A stretch of 64,000 bases of DNA, taken from positions 71,093 through 135,092 of the forward strand of contig JAEXZS010000004.1 of NCBI GenBank assembly GCA_023451375.1. The letters run 5' to 3'. This document shows positions 8,411 to 16,852 of the stretch, piece after piece; the first letter of the stretch is position 1, and every line of letters begins with the position of its first letter. Under the pieces are notes generated by a model. That model had not been told where the DNA came from. It saw only the letters and a program-made list of their open reading frames with translations, and did no database searches. The DNA comes from Pseudomonadota bacterium. Its GTDB lineage: Bacteria; Pseudomonadota; Alphaproteobacteria; Caulobacterales; Caulobacteraceae. Position numbers and translations under genes: made by a program.

Positions 8411-10036
8411 ATGCCGACGATCGAGGCCCTCTGCGAGCGTCCGACGCCCATCGCCCCGACGACGCTCGGCTCGGAGGTCTTCGCGCGTTTCGAGCGCGAG
8501 CCCGACACCCTGATCATTCCGGTCGTCGAGAATGACCGCCCCATTGGCCTGATCGAACGCACCGTCTTCTTCGAGAAGATCGCGGCCCGGTTCGGCCACG
8601 CCCTCTATGAGAACCGTCCCGCCACCTTCGTGATGGACGCCGAACCGGCGGTGGTCGAGGCGGGCGTCCGCATCGACGCCTTCTGCGACATCATGCTGAA
8701 GGGCGGCCCGGGCGCCCTGCTGCGCGGCTTCGTCGTCACCCGAAACGGCCTCTACCATGGGGTCGGCACCGCGGCGACGCTGCTGCAGGGCGTCAACGAG
8801 CGCCAGCGGGCGCAGAACCGCGAACTGGCCGAGCAGGCCGCCGCCCTCAGCGATACCCGCGCCCAGGCCCTGGCCGCCGCGCGCGCCAAGAGCCAGTTCC
8901 TGGCCATCATGAGCCACGAGCTGCGCACCCCGATGAACGGCGTCCTGGCCGTCGCGGAGTTGCTGCGCCGCCAGCCGCTGACCGAAGCGGCCCAGGCGCA
9001 CGTCCAGACCATCGTCGATTCTTCCGAGACCCTGCTGCGCATCCTTGAGGACGCGCTGGACCTATCCAAGGCCGAGGCCGGCGAGCTGGAGCTGTCCCCC
9101 GCTCCGACCCCGCTGCGCGCCCTGACCGACGACATCCAGGCCCTGTGGGAGCCCCGCGCCTCGCAGGACGGCGTGACCCTGCTGGTCAGCTACGAAGGCG
9201 ACACCGAACTCGCCGCCATGGTCGACGGCGTCCGCATCAAGCAGGTGTTCAGCAATCTGATCGGCAACGCCCTGAAGTTCGCCCGCAACGGCGTGGTCGA
9301 GGCCGGAATGAAGGCTTGGGCCGACAACGGCCGTGTCCATATCGAGGCGCGCGTGCGCGACGATGGGCCGGGCGTGGATCCGGCCACGGTCGCCTCCATC
9401 TTCGAACCCTTCGTGCATGGATCCGGACCCGACGGCGCCGGCCTGGGCCTGGCCATCTGCCGCCAGGTGGTGGACCGCATGGGCGGCCGCATCTGGGCCG
9501 AGAACAACAAGGGCCGGGGCGCGACCTTCGCCTTCGACCTGACGGCCGAGCGGGCTGTGCTGGAGGCCGAACAGCCGTCCAACGTGTCGGACCTGGCCGA
9601 ACTGGAGCTGAAGAGCGCGCCGCACATCCTGATCGTCGACGACAACGCCACCAACCGCGTCGTCGCCCAGGCCCTGTGCGAGATGTTCGGCTGCAGCTCC
9701 GAACTGGCCGAGGACGGCATGGAGGCCCTGGCCGCCGTGCAGGAGCAGCGCTTCGACCTCATCCTGATGGACATCAAGATGCCGCGCATGGACGGCGTCC
9801 AGGCCACCCAGGCCATCCGCGCCCTGCCCGGCGAGGCCGGCCGCACCCCGATCGTGGCCCTGACCGCCAACGCCGACCCGGACGACGCCAAACACTATCT
9901 GTCGATCGGCATGGCCGCCGTGGTCGAAAAGCCGATCAAGCCCGAACGCCTGCGCCTGGCCATGAACACAGCCCTGGCGACGCCGGAAGAGGTCGAGGCC
10001 GCCGCCCCGTCGGCCAAGGGCCGCTCCGCCGCCTAG
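8411..10036 (+). CDS. Soluble hybrid sensor histidine kinase with CBS-like N-terminal domain
   Basis: A 541-residue kinase without membrane segments. Residues of about 10-125 look like a CBS-type sensory pair (LIIPVVENDRPIGLIERTVF resembles a CBS strand-helix unit); 130-160 form a coiled coil; the HisKA phosphoacceptor is H169 in FLAIMSHELRTPMNG; an HATPase domain with GAGLGLAICRQVV follows; and a receiver domain ends the protein with D454 in LILMDIKMPRMDG and K in VEKPIKP. No separate response regulator is adjacent, so phosphate probably passes to a distant phosphotransfer protein. I chose ATG 8411 because AGGAG lies 11 bases upstream. Its stop overlaps the convergent exonuclease stop. Confidence 0.9.
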   Translation: MPTIEALCERPTPIAPTTLGSEVFARFEREPDTLIIPVVENDRPIGLIERTVFFEKIAARFGHALYENRPATFVMDAEPAVVEAGVRIDAFCDIMLKGGPGALLRGFVVTRNGLYHGVGTAATLLQGVNERQRAQNRELAEQAAALSDTRAQALAAARAKSQFLAIMSHELRTPMNGVLAVAELLRRQPLTEAAQAHVQTIVDSSETLLRILEDALDLSKAEAGELELSPAPTPLRALTDDIQALWEPRASQDGVTLLVSYEGDTELAAMVDGVRIKQVFSNLIGNALKFARNGVVEAGMKAWADNGRVHIEARVRDDGPGVDPATVASIFEPFVHGSGPDGAGLGLAICRQVVDRMGGRIWAENNKGRGATFAFDLTAERAVLEAEQPSNVSDLAELELKSAPHILIVDDNATNRVVAQALCEMFGCSSELAEDGMEALAAVQEQRFDLILMDIKMPRMDGVQATQAIRALPGEAGRTPIVALTANADPDDAKHYLSIGMAAVVEKPIKPERLRLAMNTALATPEEVEAAAPSAKGRSAA

Positions 10037-11061
10037 TCCGAGGCCGTCGCGGCCTCGTCGTCCTCGTCGTCATAGCCGACCAGCCGCAGGGCGCGGCCCT
10101 TCATGCCGTTCAGCTCGGCCCAGCGCAGCAGGCCCTCCTCCCGGCCATGGGTGATCCACACCTCCTCGGGACGCAGTTCCAGGAAGGTGTCCGTCAGCTC
10201 TTGCCAGTCGGCGTGGTCGGACAGCACCAGCGGCAGCTCCACGCCCTTCTGCCGGGCGCGGGCGCGGACCCCCATCCAGCCGGAGGCGAAGGCGATGACC
10301 GGGTCGGCGAACTTGCGCGCCCAGCGATCCTGGATGGCCGACGGCGGCGCGATCGCCACCTCTCCGCCCAGCGAGCCGCGCGGCAGGTCGCGGGTCGGCA
10401 GGATCGGCCCCAGATCCACGCCCTCGCGCTCATAGAGGGCGTTCAACCGCTCCATAGCGCCGTGCACATAGATCGGCCGCTCCCACCCGGCCTCGCGCAG
10501 CAGCCGGATGACCCGCTGGGCCTTGCCCAGCGCATAGGCGCCGACCAGATGGGCCCGCTCGGGAAACTGACCCAGCGACCGGACTAGCCTCCCGATCTCC
10601 TCCGTATCCGACGGATGGCGAAAGACCGGCAGGCCGAAGGTCGCCTCCGAGATGAAGACGTGGCACGGGACCGGCTCGAATGGCGCGCAGGTCGGGTCGC
10701 GTCGGCGCTTGTAGTCGCCCGAGACCACCATGGTCAGGCCCTTCCACTTCACCTCGACCTGGGCCGAGCCCAGCACATGGCCGGCGGGGACCAGACGCAG
10801 ATCCACGCCGTTGATCGCCGTCGCCTCGCCGTAGGCGACCGAATGCTCCCGCCCGGTGAAGTCGTCGCCATACCGCTCGGCCATGATGTTCAGGGTCTGG
10901 CGCGTGGCTAGGACGGCGCCGTGGCCCGCCCGCGCATGGTCCGAATGGCCGTGGGTGACGACCGCCCGATCCACCGGCCGCACCGGATCGACATAGAAGT
11001 CGCCGGGCGGGCAGTACAGGCCGGCGGGCGTGGGATGCAGCAGGTCTTCGGCTCGGATCAT
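10033..11061 (-). CDS. Ligase-associated DNA exonuclease (metallo-beta-lactamase fold)
   Basis: A 342-residue metallo-beta-lactamase/beta-CASP-like nuclease. The metal motif THGHSDHARAG is at about residues 36-46, with later ligands in PAGHVLGSAQ, VVSGDYK and SDHADW, followed by the conserved ITHG near the C-terminus. This family is known as the exonuclease partner of a bacterial ATP-dependent DNA ligase in repair. Here the ligase lies about 15 kb away at 25679-27376 rather than beside it. The family call is firm; cooperation with that ligase is inferred. Confidence 0.9.
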   Translation of the reverse strand: MIRAEDLLHPTPAGLYCPPGDFYVDPVRPVDRAVVTHGHSDHARAGHGAVLATRQTLNIMAERYGDDFTGREHSVAYGEATAINGVDLRLVPAGHVLGSAQVEVKWKGLTMVVSGDYKRRRDPTCAPFEPVPCHVFISEATFGLPVFRHPSDTEEIGRLVRSLGQFPERAHLVGAYALGKAQRVIRLLREAGWERPIYVHGAMERLNALYEREGVDLGPILPTRDLPRGSLGGEVAIAPPSAIQDRWARKFADPVIAFASGWMGVRARARQKGVELPLVLSDHADWQELTDTFLELRPEEVWITHGREEGLLRWAELNGMKGRALRLVGYDDEDDEAATASD

Positions 11062-11139
11062 CTAGTCCTAACGCCCTCGACGCCTCCGGGTCGCCCCTGC
11101 ATACAGGACCGAGACGGGAATCGCGCCAAGGTCCACGGC

Positions 11140-11586
11140 ATGTCCGACAGTTTCCTGACCACCATCCTGCCCCAGCTCGCCTCGGGCGCCGCGCACACCC
11201 ACGCCCTGGGCTTCGCCTTCGAGGGGCTGCACGACGACGCCTCCCCCCGCATCCGTGTGCCCTATCGGCCGGAATGGGTCGGCGATCCGGACACGGGCGT
11301 GCTGGCCGGCGGGCTGGTCACCACTCTGCTTGATCACGTCGGCGGCCTCGCCGTTTGGGTCGCCATGGACGCCTTCAGGCCCATCGCCACCCTGGACCTG
11401 CGCGTCGATTACATGCGCGCGGCCCAGCCCGGGCGCGACCTCCTGGCCCAGGCGCGCTGCTTCCGCCTGACGCCGACCATCGCCTTCGTGCGCGGCTGGG
11501 CGTTCGAGGACGATCCCTCCAATCCGGTCGCCGCCGCCCAGGCCGCCTATGTCGTCAACCAGCGCTCCGCCGGGGTCGCCGCATGA
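11140..11586 (+). CDS. PaaI-type hotdog thioesterase, first of a pair
   Basis: A 148-residue hotdog-fold protein. VLAGGLVTTLLDHVGGLAVWVAM is the PaaI/YdiI-type active-site helix with the catalytic acid D in LLDHVGG, and ATLDLRVDYMRAAQPGRDLLAQ is the following strand pair. It is expected to hydrolyse acyl- or aryl-CoA in the cytoplasm. I chose ATG 11140, which gives a typical start. Its stop overlaps the start of a second hotdog protein as ATGA, suggesting a coupled pair that may form a heteromer. Confidence 0.86.
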   Translation: MSDSFLTTILPQLASGAAHTHALGFAFEGLHDDASPRIRVPYRPEWVGDPDTGVLAGGLVTTLLDHVGGLAVWVAMDAFRPIATLDLRVDYMRAAQPGRDLLAQARCFRLTPTIAFVRGWAFEDDPSNPVAAAQAAYVVNQRSAGVAA

Positions 11587-11981
11587 CCGAACCGCTGCTG
11601 GACCGCCTGCCCTACGCCCGCTTCCTGAACCTGCAGACGCGGATGAGCGGCGACGAACTCACCGTCGTCATGCCGTTCGAAGACAAGCTGATCGGCAATC
11701 CGATGCTGCCGGCGCTGCATGGCGGATCCACCGCCGCCCTGCTCGAGATGACCGCCATGGCGCAGGTGGCGCTCAGCTTCCCCGGCCTGCGTTTGCCGCG
11801 TCCGATCAATGTCACCGTCGCCTATCTGCGCACGGGCCGCCCCCAGGACGTCCACGCCCGCGCCCGCATCAGCCGCGCCGGCCGCCGCGTCGCCCATGTG
11901 CTGGCGGAGGCCTGGCAGGAATCCCGCGACCAGCCGATCGCGTCCCTGACGGCGAATTTCCTCCTCGATTCCGACACCTGA
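11583..11981 (+). CDS. PaaI-type hotdog thioesterase, second of a pair
   Basis: A 132-residue hotdog protein coupled to the previous one by a 4-base ATGA overlap. LPALHGGSTAALLEMTAMAQVAL is the active-site helix, with E in LLEMTA at the catalytic acid position, and NVTVAYLRTGRPQDVHARARI is the substrate-strand region. The partner has D and this protein has E at that position, so the two copies may differ in activity. Pairs of this kind are common in alphaproteobacteria; substrates are not known. Confidence 0.86.
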   Translation: MTEPLLDRLPYARFLNLQTRMSGDELTVVMPFEDKLIGNPMLPALHGGSTAALLEMTAMAQVALSFPGLRLPRPINVTVAYLRTGRPQDVHARARISRAGRRVAHVLAEAWQESRDQPIASLTANFLLDSDT

Positions 11982-12140
11982 CGGACGCGCCGCAAGGCGC
12001 TCAATCAACAATGGCTCCGCTTCGCCTCAGCGTAGCGGCGCACACGCACGCCTGATTGCGATTCGTAAAGAAGGCGCTATCAAACGGGGTTAACGTGTGT
12101 TAGGGTTAAGCTCTCGTTGACCATGCCATAGGGGCTTTTA

Positions 12141-12491
12141 ATGGACCGGACTGAAGTCATCGCCAGCGTTGCTGACGATCTCTACGCCAGCGAACACGCC
12201 ATCGACGCCGCCATCACCCAGGCGACCACCCTCGTGCAGTCGTTCATCGGCGCGCGCGCGGCCCTGTCGCTGTCGCCGGTCGCCGCGACGGGCTCGCAGG
12301 CCAAGGCCATGGAAGCCATCGCCGCCCTCGCCACCGCGCGCGAAGCCATCGTCGCCTGCCACGCCGAGATGCAGAAGGATCATCGCCGCCTCGGTTGGGG
12401 CACTTTCGCCGCCGGCCCGCTGGACAAGCCCGACGATTGGATGGATCCGCAACCCCGTCCGCGTACGCGCAGCCATCTGCGAGTTGCATGA
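12141..12491 (+). CDS. Conserved small helical protein of unknown function
   Basis: A 116-residue protein I do not recognise by name. It looks all-helical: residues 1-35 (VADDLYASEHAIDAAITQAT) and 50-85 are amphipathic, with alanine-rich runs. No signal peptide, cysteine or nucleotide motif is present. The C-terminal 35 residues are proline- and arginine-rich. The pattern of acidic N-terminus and helical bundle would fit a protein-protein adaptor. Codon use is like its neighbours. Confidence 0.68.
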   Translation: MDRTEVIASVADDLYASEHAIDAAITQATTLVQSFIGARAALSLSPVAATGSQAKAMEAIAALATAREAIVACHAEMQKDHRRLGWGTFAAGPLDKPDDWMDPQPRPRTRSHLRVA

Positions 12492-12546
12492 AATTACGGT
12501 AACCTGAGCCATACGCAGTACCGTGCGTAGGCTTTTTCAGGCATTG

Positions 12547-12574
12547 TCGTCCCCAAGCGACCGCTTGGGGACGA
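12547..12574 (+). other. 12-base-pair hairpin covering the ribosome binding site of the next gene
   Basis: Left arm 12547-12558 and right arm 12563-12574 are perfect complements around the 4-base loop GACC. The right arm contains GGGGACGA, the only Shine-Dalgarno-like sequence before ATG 12581, so a folded transcript would hide it. Only three T residues follow the stem, which makes it weak as an intrinsic terminator. It may be a translational switch, or a terminator of the upstream gene. Confidence 0.55.
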
Positions 12575-12580
12575 TTTCGC

Positions 12581-13009
12581 ATGTTTCAGACGCTGTATTC
12601 CCAGGTCGGCGCCATTGCGATGATCGTCATGTGCGTTTTCGCCTTTCTCAAAGGCGGGGATTCGGAAAGGATCGGCGGTGGCGTGTATCTTCTGGGGTGG
12701 TTCGCATCCGCTCTCGTTCAAGGCGGTTTGGGATTTGACGCCATCCCCTACGGCGTCTTTGCGATCGACGCCGTCATCTTGGCGGTCTTCGCGGCCCTGG
12801 CATGGCGATCGCGGCGATCGTGGCCAGCGTGGGCGGCAGGCTTGCAACTCCTTGCGGTGATGAGCCACATCCTCATCATGATCGACACCCGCCTGCCGAT
12901 AGCGTCGCTGTACACCGTGATGAACCTGGTCAGCTACCTGATCATCATCTGCATCGCAGTCGGGACTTTCTGGGCCTGGCAGGAGCGCAGGGCCGCCGGT
13001 CTGGAATAG
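12581..13009 (+). CDS. Small four-helix inner-membrane protein of unknown function
   Basis: A 142-residue integral membrane protein with four predicted membrane segments at about residues 5-24, 33-50, 58-76 and 84-130 (the last long stretch probably two helices around MSHILIMIDTRLPIASLYTV). No charged active site stands out. The gene begins 6 bases after a stable hairpin that sequesters its only ribosome binding site, so expression is probably conditional. It is upstream of the S24 repressor gene in the same direction, 54 bases apart, with that gene having its own likely promoter. Confidence 0.72.
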   Translation: MFQTLYSQVGAIAMIVMCVFAFLKGGDSERIGGGVYLLGWFASALVQGGLGFDAIPYGVFAIDAVILAVFAALAWRSRRSWPAWAAGLQLLAVMSHILIMIDTRLPIASLYTVMNLVSYLIIICIAVGTFWAWQERRAAGLE

Positions 13010-13031
13010 GCAGACATTCCTATCGCTTCGG

Positions 13032-13056
13032 GCTAGACTGCCGCGAATCATCGCGG
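13032..13056 (+). promoter_or_regulatory. Candidate promoter -10 and overlapping operator of the S24 repressor gene
   Basis: GCTAGAC (13032-13038) fits the Caulobacter-type -10 element. Directly after it CCGCGA (13041-13046) and TCGCGG (13051-13056) form a perfect 6-base inverted repeat spaced by ATCA, 8 bases before the ATG. An inverted repeat at the expected start point of transcription fits autorepression by the downstream HTH protein. Inference only. Confidence 0.4.
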
Positions 13057-13063
13057 AGGGCGC

Positions 13064-13699
13064 ATGCCCCTGTCCCATGCCCAGCTGTGGAAGGCGGTCG
13101 ACAACCTGGCCCGCCGCGAAGGCCTGTCCGCTTCCGGCCTGGCCCGTCGCGCCGGTCTGGACGCCACCGCCTTCAATCCGTCGAAGCGTTTCGGGCCCGG
13201 CCAGACGCCCCGCCCCCGCTGGCCGTCCACGGAAAGCCTGACCCGCATCCTGGAGGCCACCGGCGTCTCGCTGGCCGACTTCGCGACCCTGGCCGATGAC
13301 GCCCCGGACCGTCCGGAGATGATCCCGCTGCTTGGCCTGGCGCGCGCGGGCGAGGACGGCTTCTTCGACGACGCCGGCCTGCCCACGGGCGACGGCTGGG
13401 ACCAGACCGAACTGCCTCGCCCCAAGGACACCCTGTTCAGCCTCAGGATCACCGGCGATTCCATGACGCCCGTCTATCGCGACGGCGACCGCGTCATCGT
13501 CGATCGAGAGGTGACCGACGTGCGTCGTGGCGATCGGGTCGCGGCGCGGCTGAAAAGCGGGGAGACCCTGGCCAAGGAGGTGGCGCGCCTGAGCCCGCGC
13601 GCGGTCACCCTGGCCTCGATCAACCCGGACTATCCGCCCCGCGTGGTGCCGCGCGCGGAGATCGAGTGGATGGCGCGCATCCTCTGGGTCAGCCAGTAG
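13064..13699 (+). CDS. S24 family (LexA/CI-like) transcriptional repressor
   Basis: A 211-residue protein with an N-terminal HTH (residues 8-70, GLSASGLARRAGLDATAF) and a C-terminal S24 peptidase domain. The serine-lysine dyad is S133 in ITGDSMTPVYRDGD and K171 in ETLAKEVARL. An AG pair at residues 95-96 (LARAGEDG) is a possible self-cleavage site. It is not LexA itself, whose HTH differs, but resembles chromosomally fixed CI/C2-type repressors widespread in alphaproteobacteria. No phage genes are near, so it is probably a host regulator of stress or DNA damage. Confidence 0.88.
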   Translation: MPLSHAQLWKAVDNLARREGLSASGLARRAGLDATAFNPSKRFGPGQTPRPRWPSTESLTRILEATGVSLADFATLADDAPDRPEMIPLLGLARAGEDGFFDDAGLPTGDGWDQTELPRPKDTLFSLRITGDSMTPVYRDGDRVIVDREVTDVRRGDRVAARLKSGETLAKEVARLSPRAVTLASINPDYPPRVVPRAEIEWMARILWVSQ

Positions 13700-13731
13700 A
13701 AAGCCCCGCCCGGCGAACCGGACGGGGCTTT
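13700..13731 (+). terminator. Intrinsic terminator after the S24 repressor
   Basis: AAAGCCCCG (13700-13708) pairs perfectly with CGGGGCTTT (13723-13731), and the inner CCGG-CGAA-CCGG continues the stem after one mismatch. The hairpin starts immediately after the TAG stop. The T run is short (TTTC), as is usual in this GC-rich genome. Confidence 0.75.
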
Positions 13732-13826
13732 CGGAACGATCCGCGACAGGCGCGGATCAGTCGTCGCCGGAAACCATGAAGCTGGGGGCGAAGGATTCCT
13801 CACGGCCTCCGGCGACGCCATCCCGA

Positions 13827-14300
13827 TCAGTAGGCGCTGACGTAGTGGGCGTTCACCCCGCCGCCGCCGGCGATCTGGATCCATTCGCCCTGCGAGCCGA
13901 TGGCGGTGAAGGGCTGGCCGGCCGACAGGCTGCCCGCCTGGCGATAGTTGGTGCCCGGGCCGCTGCGGATGCGCAGGTTGGACGAGGCGCGATAGGTGTT
14001 GGCGTTGGCTTGGGCCGCGGCCCGCGTGCGCTGCTGGTTGCAGCCGATGTACGAGCCCGCCGCCGCGCCGGCGCCGGCGCCGACCACGGTGCCCAGTGTG
14101 CGCTCGTTGCGCGCCAGATTCGAGCCGACAACGCCGCCGACCACCGCGCCTAGCAGCGCGCCGACCTGCTGGCGACCGCCGGGAGCGTCGCAGTTGGTGA
14201 TGCCGTTGGCCTGGGCCTGGGCCGCCATCGGGGCGGCGGTGACCAGCGCGGCGAGGGCGGCGGCCGTGGCCAGACCCGTATTCATGATCCTGTTCGACAT
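13827..14300 (-). CDS. Exported SH3b-domain protein with glycine zipper
   Basis: A 157-residue periplasmic or outer-membrane protein. Residues 1-31 form a signal peptide with the AQA cleavage site. Residues 44-86 are a glycine-zipper segment (GALLGAVVGGVVGSNLARNE, then GTVVGAGAGAAAGSYIG), and residues 100-157 form a bacterial SH3 domain with NLRIRSGPGTNYRQAGSL and GEWIQI. SH3b domains usually bind peptidoglycan. ATG 14300 has AGGAG 8 bases upstream. Two cysteines flank the zipper. Confidence 0.84.
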   Translation of the reverse strand: MSNRIMNTGLATAAALAALVTAAPMAAQAQANGITNCDAPGGRQQVGALLGAVVGGVVGSNLARNERTLGTVVGAGAGAAAGSYIGCNQQRTRAAAQANANTYRASSNLRIRSGPGTNYRQAGSLSAGQPFTAIGSQGEWIQIAGGGGVNAHYVSAY

Positions 14301-14442
14301 TGCTCTTCTCCTGTCATCGAGTGCGTCGATGGGGAGGAGAATGCCGCCGCCAAGCTGAAGGCTCCCGGAGCCTCGCCGTTATTTTCGGTTCATCTTTGTT
14401 GCGGCTACCAGCCTTCGGCCTACGTGAGCCGCGCTGGATGAT

Positions 14443-14464
14443 CCTCCCCCGCTGCGCGGGGAGG
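14443..14464 (-). terminator. GC hairpin just downstream of lysS
   Basis: CCTCCCC (14443-14449) and GGGGAGG (14458-14464) are inverted complements five bases beyond the lysS stop on the minus strand. No T run follows, so it may be a short member of the GC-rich intergenic repeats rather than a true terminator. Confidence 0.35.
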
Positions 14465-14468
14465 ACCT

Positions 14469-16139
14469 CTACCCGGCCAGTTTCCCGTTCGCTCCCGCCT
14501 CGATCAGTTCGATCGTCTGCGGCAGGCCGTAGATCGCCGCGAACGAGCCGAAGCGCGGGCCCTGCGACGCCCCCAGCAGCACTTCATACAGCGCCCCGAA
14601 CCACGCGCGCAGCGGTTCGAACGCGTGCGCCTTGCCGACTGCATAGACCTCGTTCTGGATCAGTTCGCCGTCCGTCGTGTCCGCCGGCAGCGCCTTCAGC
14701 CGCGCCGCCAGATCCAGCAGCGCCGCCTTCTCCTTCTCGTCCGGCAGGCGATAGGCCTTCGCCGGCTTCACGAAGTCCTCGTAATAGTTCAGCGCATGGT
14801 CCATCAGCCGGTCCAGCAGCGGCTCGTTCTCGGGCGTGGCTTCCGGCAGATACTTGGCGAAATAGGCCCACAGCTGTTCCTTGGAGGAAGCGTTGGCCAC
14901 CCCGACTAGGTTCAGCAGCAGGGCGAACGACACCGGCGAGGTGTGCGCCGGCGGATCGCCCGCATGGATCGACCACACGGCGTTGTCGATCCGCTTGGCC
15001 GGCTCCTGCGTCTTGTAGCTCTCGATGAAGGCCAGATAGTCGTCGATCGCGCGCGGAATGACGTTGAAGTGCAACGACTTCGCCGACTTCGGCGACTGGA
15101 ACATGTACCACGACAGGCTCTCGGGCGTGCCGTAGCGCAGCCACTCCTCCATCGTCAGGCCGTTGCCCTTGGACTTGGAGATCTTCTTGCCCTCGATGTC
15201 GAGGAAGAGCTCGTAGTTGAACCCTTCCGGCGGCGTCCCGCCCAGCGCGCGGCAGACCTTGGACGACTCCCGCACGCTCTCGATCAGGTCCTTGCCCGAC
15301 ATCTCGTAATCGACGTCGAGCCCCGTCCAGCGCATGGCCCAGTCCGGCTTCCATTGCAGCTTCACATGGCCGCCGGTGACGGGGACCTCGGTGCGTCCGC
15401 CGGCCGGGTCGTCGAACACGATCGTGCCCTTCTCGACATTCCGCTCCAGCGTTGGAACCTGCAACACATGGCCGGTGATCGGGCTGATCGGCAGGAACGG
15501 CGAATAGGTCGCCCGCCGCTCCTCGCCCAGGGTCGGCAGCATGATGGCCTGGATCGCGTCGAACCGCTCCAGCAGGCGCAGCAGCACCTCGTCGAACCGG
15601 CCCGACTGATAGGTCTCGGTTGAGCTCATGAATTCGTAGTCGAAACCGAAACCGTCGAGGAACGCACGCAGCCGCGCATTGTTGTGCGCGCCGAAGCTGT
15701 CGTGTGTCCCGAACGGATCGCGCACCACCGTCAGCGGCTTGTGCAGGTCTTCGGCCAGCATCTCCGGATTCGGAATACCCTCCGGCACCTTGCGCAGGCC
15801 GTCCATGTCGTCGCTGAAGGCGATCAGCCGGGTCGGCCAGTGGTCGCCCGTCAACGCCCGGAACGCATTGCGCACCATGGTCGTGCGCGCCACCTCGCCG
15901 AAGGTGCCCATGTGCGGCAGGCCCGACGGCCCGTATCCCGTCTCTAGGACCACCGGCCGCTGCAGCGCCTCGAACGTCGCCAGCGCCTCGTCCGCCTTGC
16001 CCGCATCGATCAGCAGCTTCGCCGCATCGCGCTCGGCGTCGCTCAGCCGCTTCTTCAGAACGTGGTTCAGAAGGTTGCGGGCTTGCTCGAACGGCCACGA
16101 CCGGGCCTCGCGGGCGAGATTTTCAAGGTTCTGAAGCAT
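14469..16139 (-). CDS. lysS: Class I lysyl-tRNA synthetase
   Basis: Charges tRNA-Lys. The 556-residue protein is the archaeal-like class I enzyme, not the class II LysU/LysS of E. coli. The HIGH motif appears as PHMGT at about residues 75-79 (GYGPSGLPHMGTF) and the KMSKS loop as KISKSKGNG at about 318-326. Class I LysRS is the normal form in alphaproteobacteria. I chose ATG 16139; an extension to 16163 adds eight residues with no supporting ribosome site. It is flanked by unrelated genes on the same strand. Confidence 0.95.
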   Translation of the reverse strand: MLQNLENLAREARSWPFEQARNLLNHVLKKRLSDAERDAAKLLIDAGKADEALATFEALQRPVVLETGYGPSGLPHMGTFGEVARTTMVRNAFRALTGDHWPTRLIAFSDDMDGLRKVPEGIPNPEMLAEDLHKPLTVVRDPFGTHDSFGAHNNARLRAFLDGFGFDYEFMSSTETYQSGRFDEVLLRLLERFDAIQAIMLPTLGEERRATYSPFLPISPITGHVLQVPTLERNVEKGTIVFDDPAGGRTEVPVTGGHVKLQWKPDWAMRWTGLDVDYEMSGKDLIESVRESSKVCRALGGTPPEGFNYELFLDIEGKKISKSKGNGLTMEEWLRYGTPESLSWYMFQSPKSAKSLHFNVIPRAIDDYLAFIESYKTQEPAKRIDNAVWSIHAGDPPAHTSPVSFALLLNLVGVANASSKEQLWAYFAKYLPEATPENEPLLDRLMDHALNYYEDFVKPAKAYRLPDEKEKAALLDLAARLKALPADTTDGELIQNEVYAVGKAHAFEPLRAWFGALYEVLLGASQGPRFGSFAAIYGLPQTIELIEAGANGKLAG

Positions 16140-16190
16140 GGGTCGAGCGTTTGGCCCGCCCAAGCCCGCCGGTCAACGCCCAGAACGCGG

Positions 16191-16661
16191 TTAGCGCCTG
16201 CCGCCCAGCGCCAACGCCACCACGGCCGCGCCCGCCGCGACCACGATGGCATCCTCGACCAAGCCGCTCTTCGTCTGGCCCACCTGCGCCATCGCCCGCT
16301 TGCGTCCCGCCAGCGTCAGGTAGGCCAGCGGCACGGCGGTCCCCACGGCCAGGGCCGCGCCCGTCTTCTCACGACCGCGCGGCGCCAGGGCGGCGCCCGC
16401 GATCCCCGCGCTCATCACCCGCGCCAACAGGCCCAGGAAGACGGTCCGGTCCGGCGCCGACTTCATCTTGTCGCCGAACAGCTCGCCCACGCCCATGGCC
16501 AACGCCCCGAATTTGAACAGCGGATAATCCAGCAGCACCAATCGGCCCGGCGTATGGCGATGCGCCAGTCGCGCCGAGGCGATGGCGGCCATCGGGGTCA
16601 TGGACCGGGCGCTGGCGACGGCGCCGATGAGGACGGAGGGGAGCAGGCCGAGAGTGTTCAT
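16191..16661 (-). CDS. DUF4126 family membrane protein
   Basis: A 156-residue protein with several hydrophobic segments (about 5-25, 50-65, 75-95, 100-120 and 135-153). ARSMTPMAAIASARL, GELFGDKMKSAPDR and the glycine-rich LALGGRR tail fit the DUF4126 family. The function of the family is unknown; members sit in the inner membrane. The gene is upstream of lysS on the same strand with a 51-base gap and may be co-transcribed. Confidence 0.75.
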   Translation of the reverse strand: MNTLGLLPSVLIGAVASARSMTPMAAIASARLAHRHTPGRLVLLDYPLFKFGALAMGVGELFGDKMKSAPDRTVFLGLLARVMSAGIAGAALAPRGREKTGAALAVGTAVPLAYLTLAGRKRAMAQVGQTKSGLVEDAIVVAAGAAVVALALGGRR

Positions 16662-16852
16662 CTCCGCCGAACCCGCGGCAGCGCATCCGGTTCACCGCCG
16701 CGCTTGCATCTCCATGAGACGCGCTCCAGTTTTAAAGGACCATGACGATGTTCATTCGCACGAGCGCGTTCGGCTTCCCGCCGGCCTGAGGCCTGCCCCC
16801 GAACCTGTTTTGCGCCCAGCCGCGCCGGGCGATCCCTCATGCGAGACACACC

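Noticed and set aside
12056..12110. TTAA-rich stretch before the 116-residue gene as a CtrA binding site
   Set aside because: The TTAA units are 12 bases apart, not the 7 bases of the CtrA consensus. TTGCGA and GCTATC could be a weak promoter, but not enough to list.
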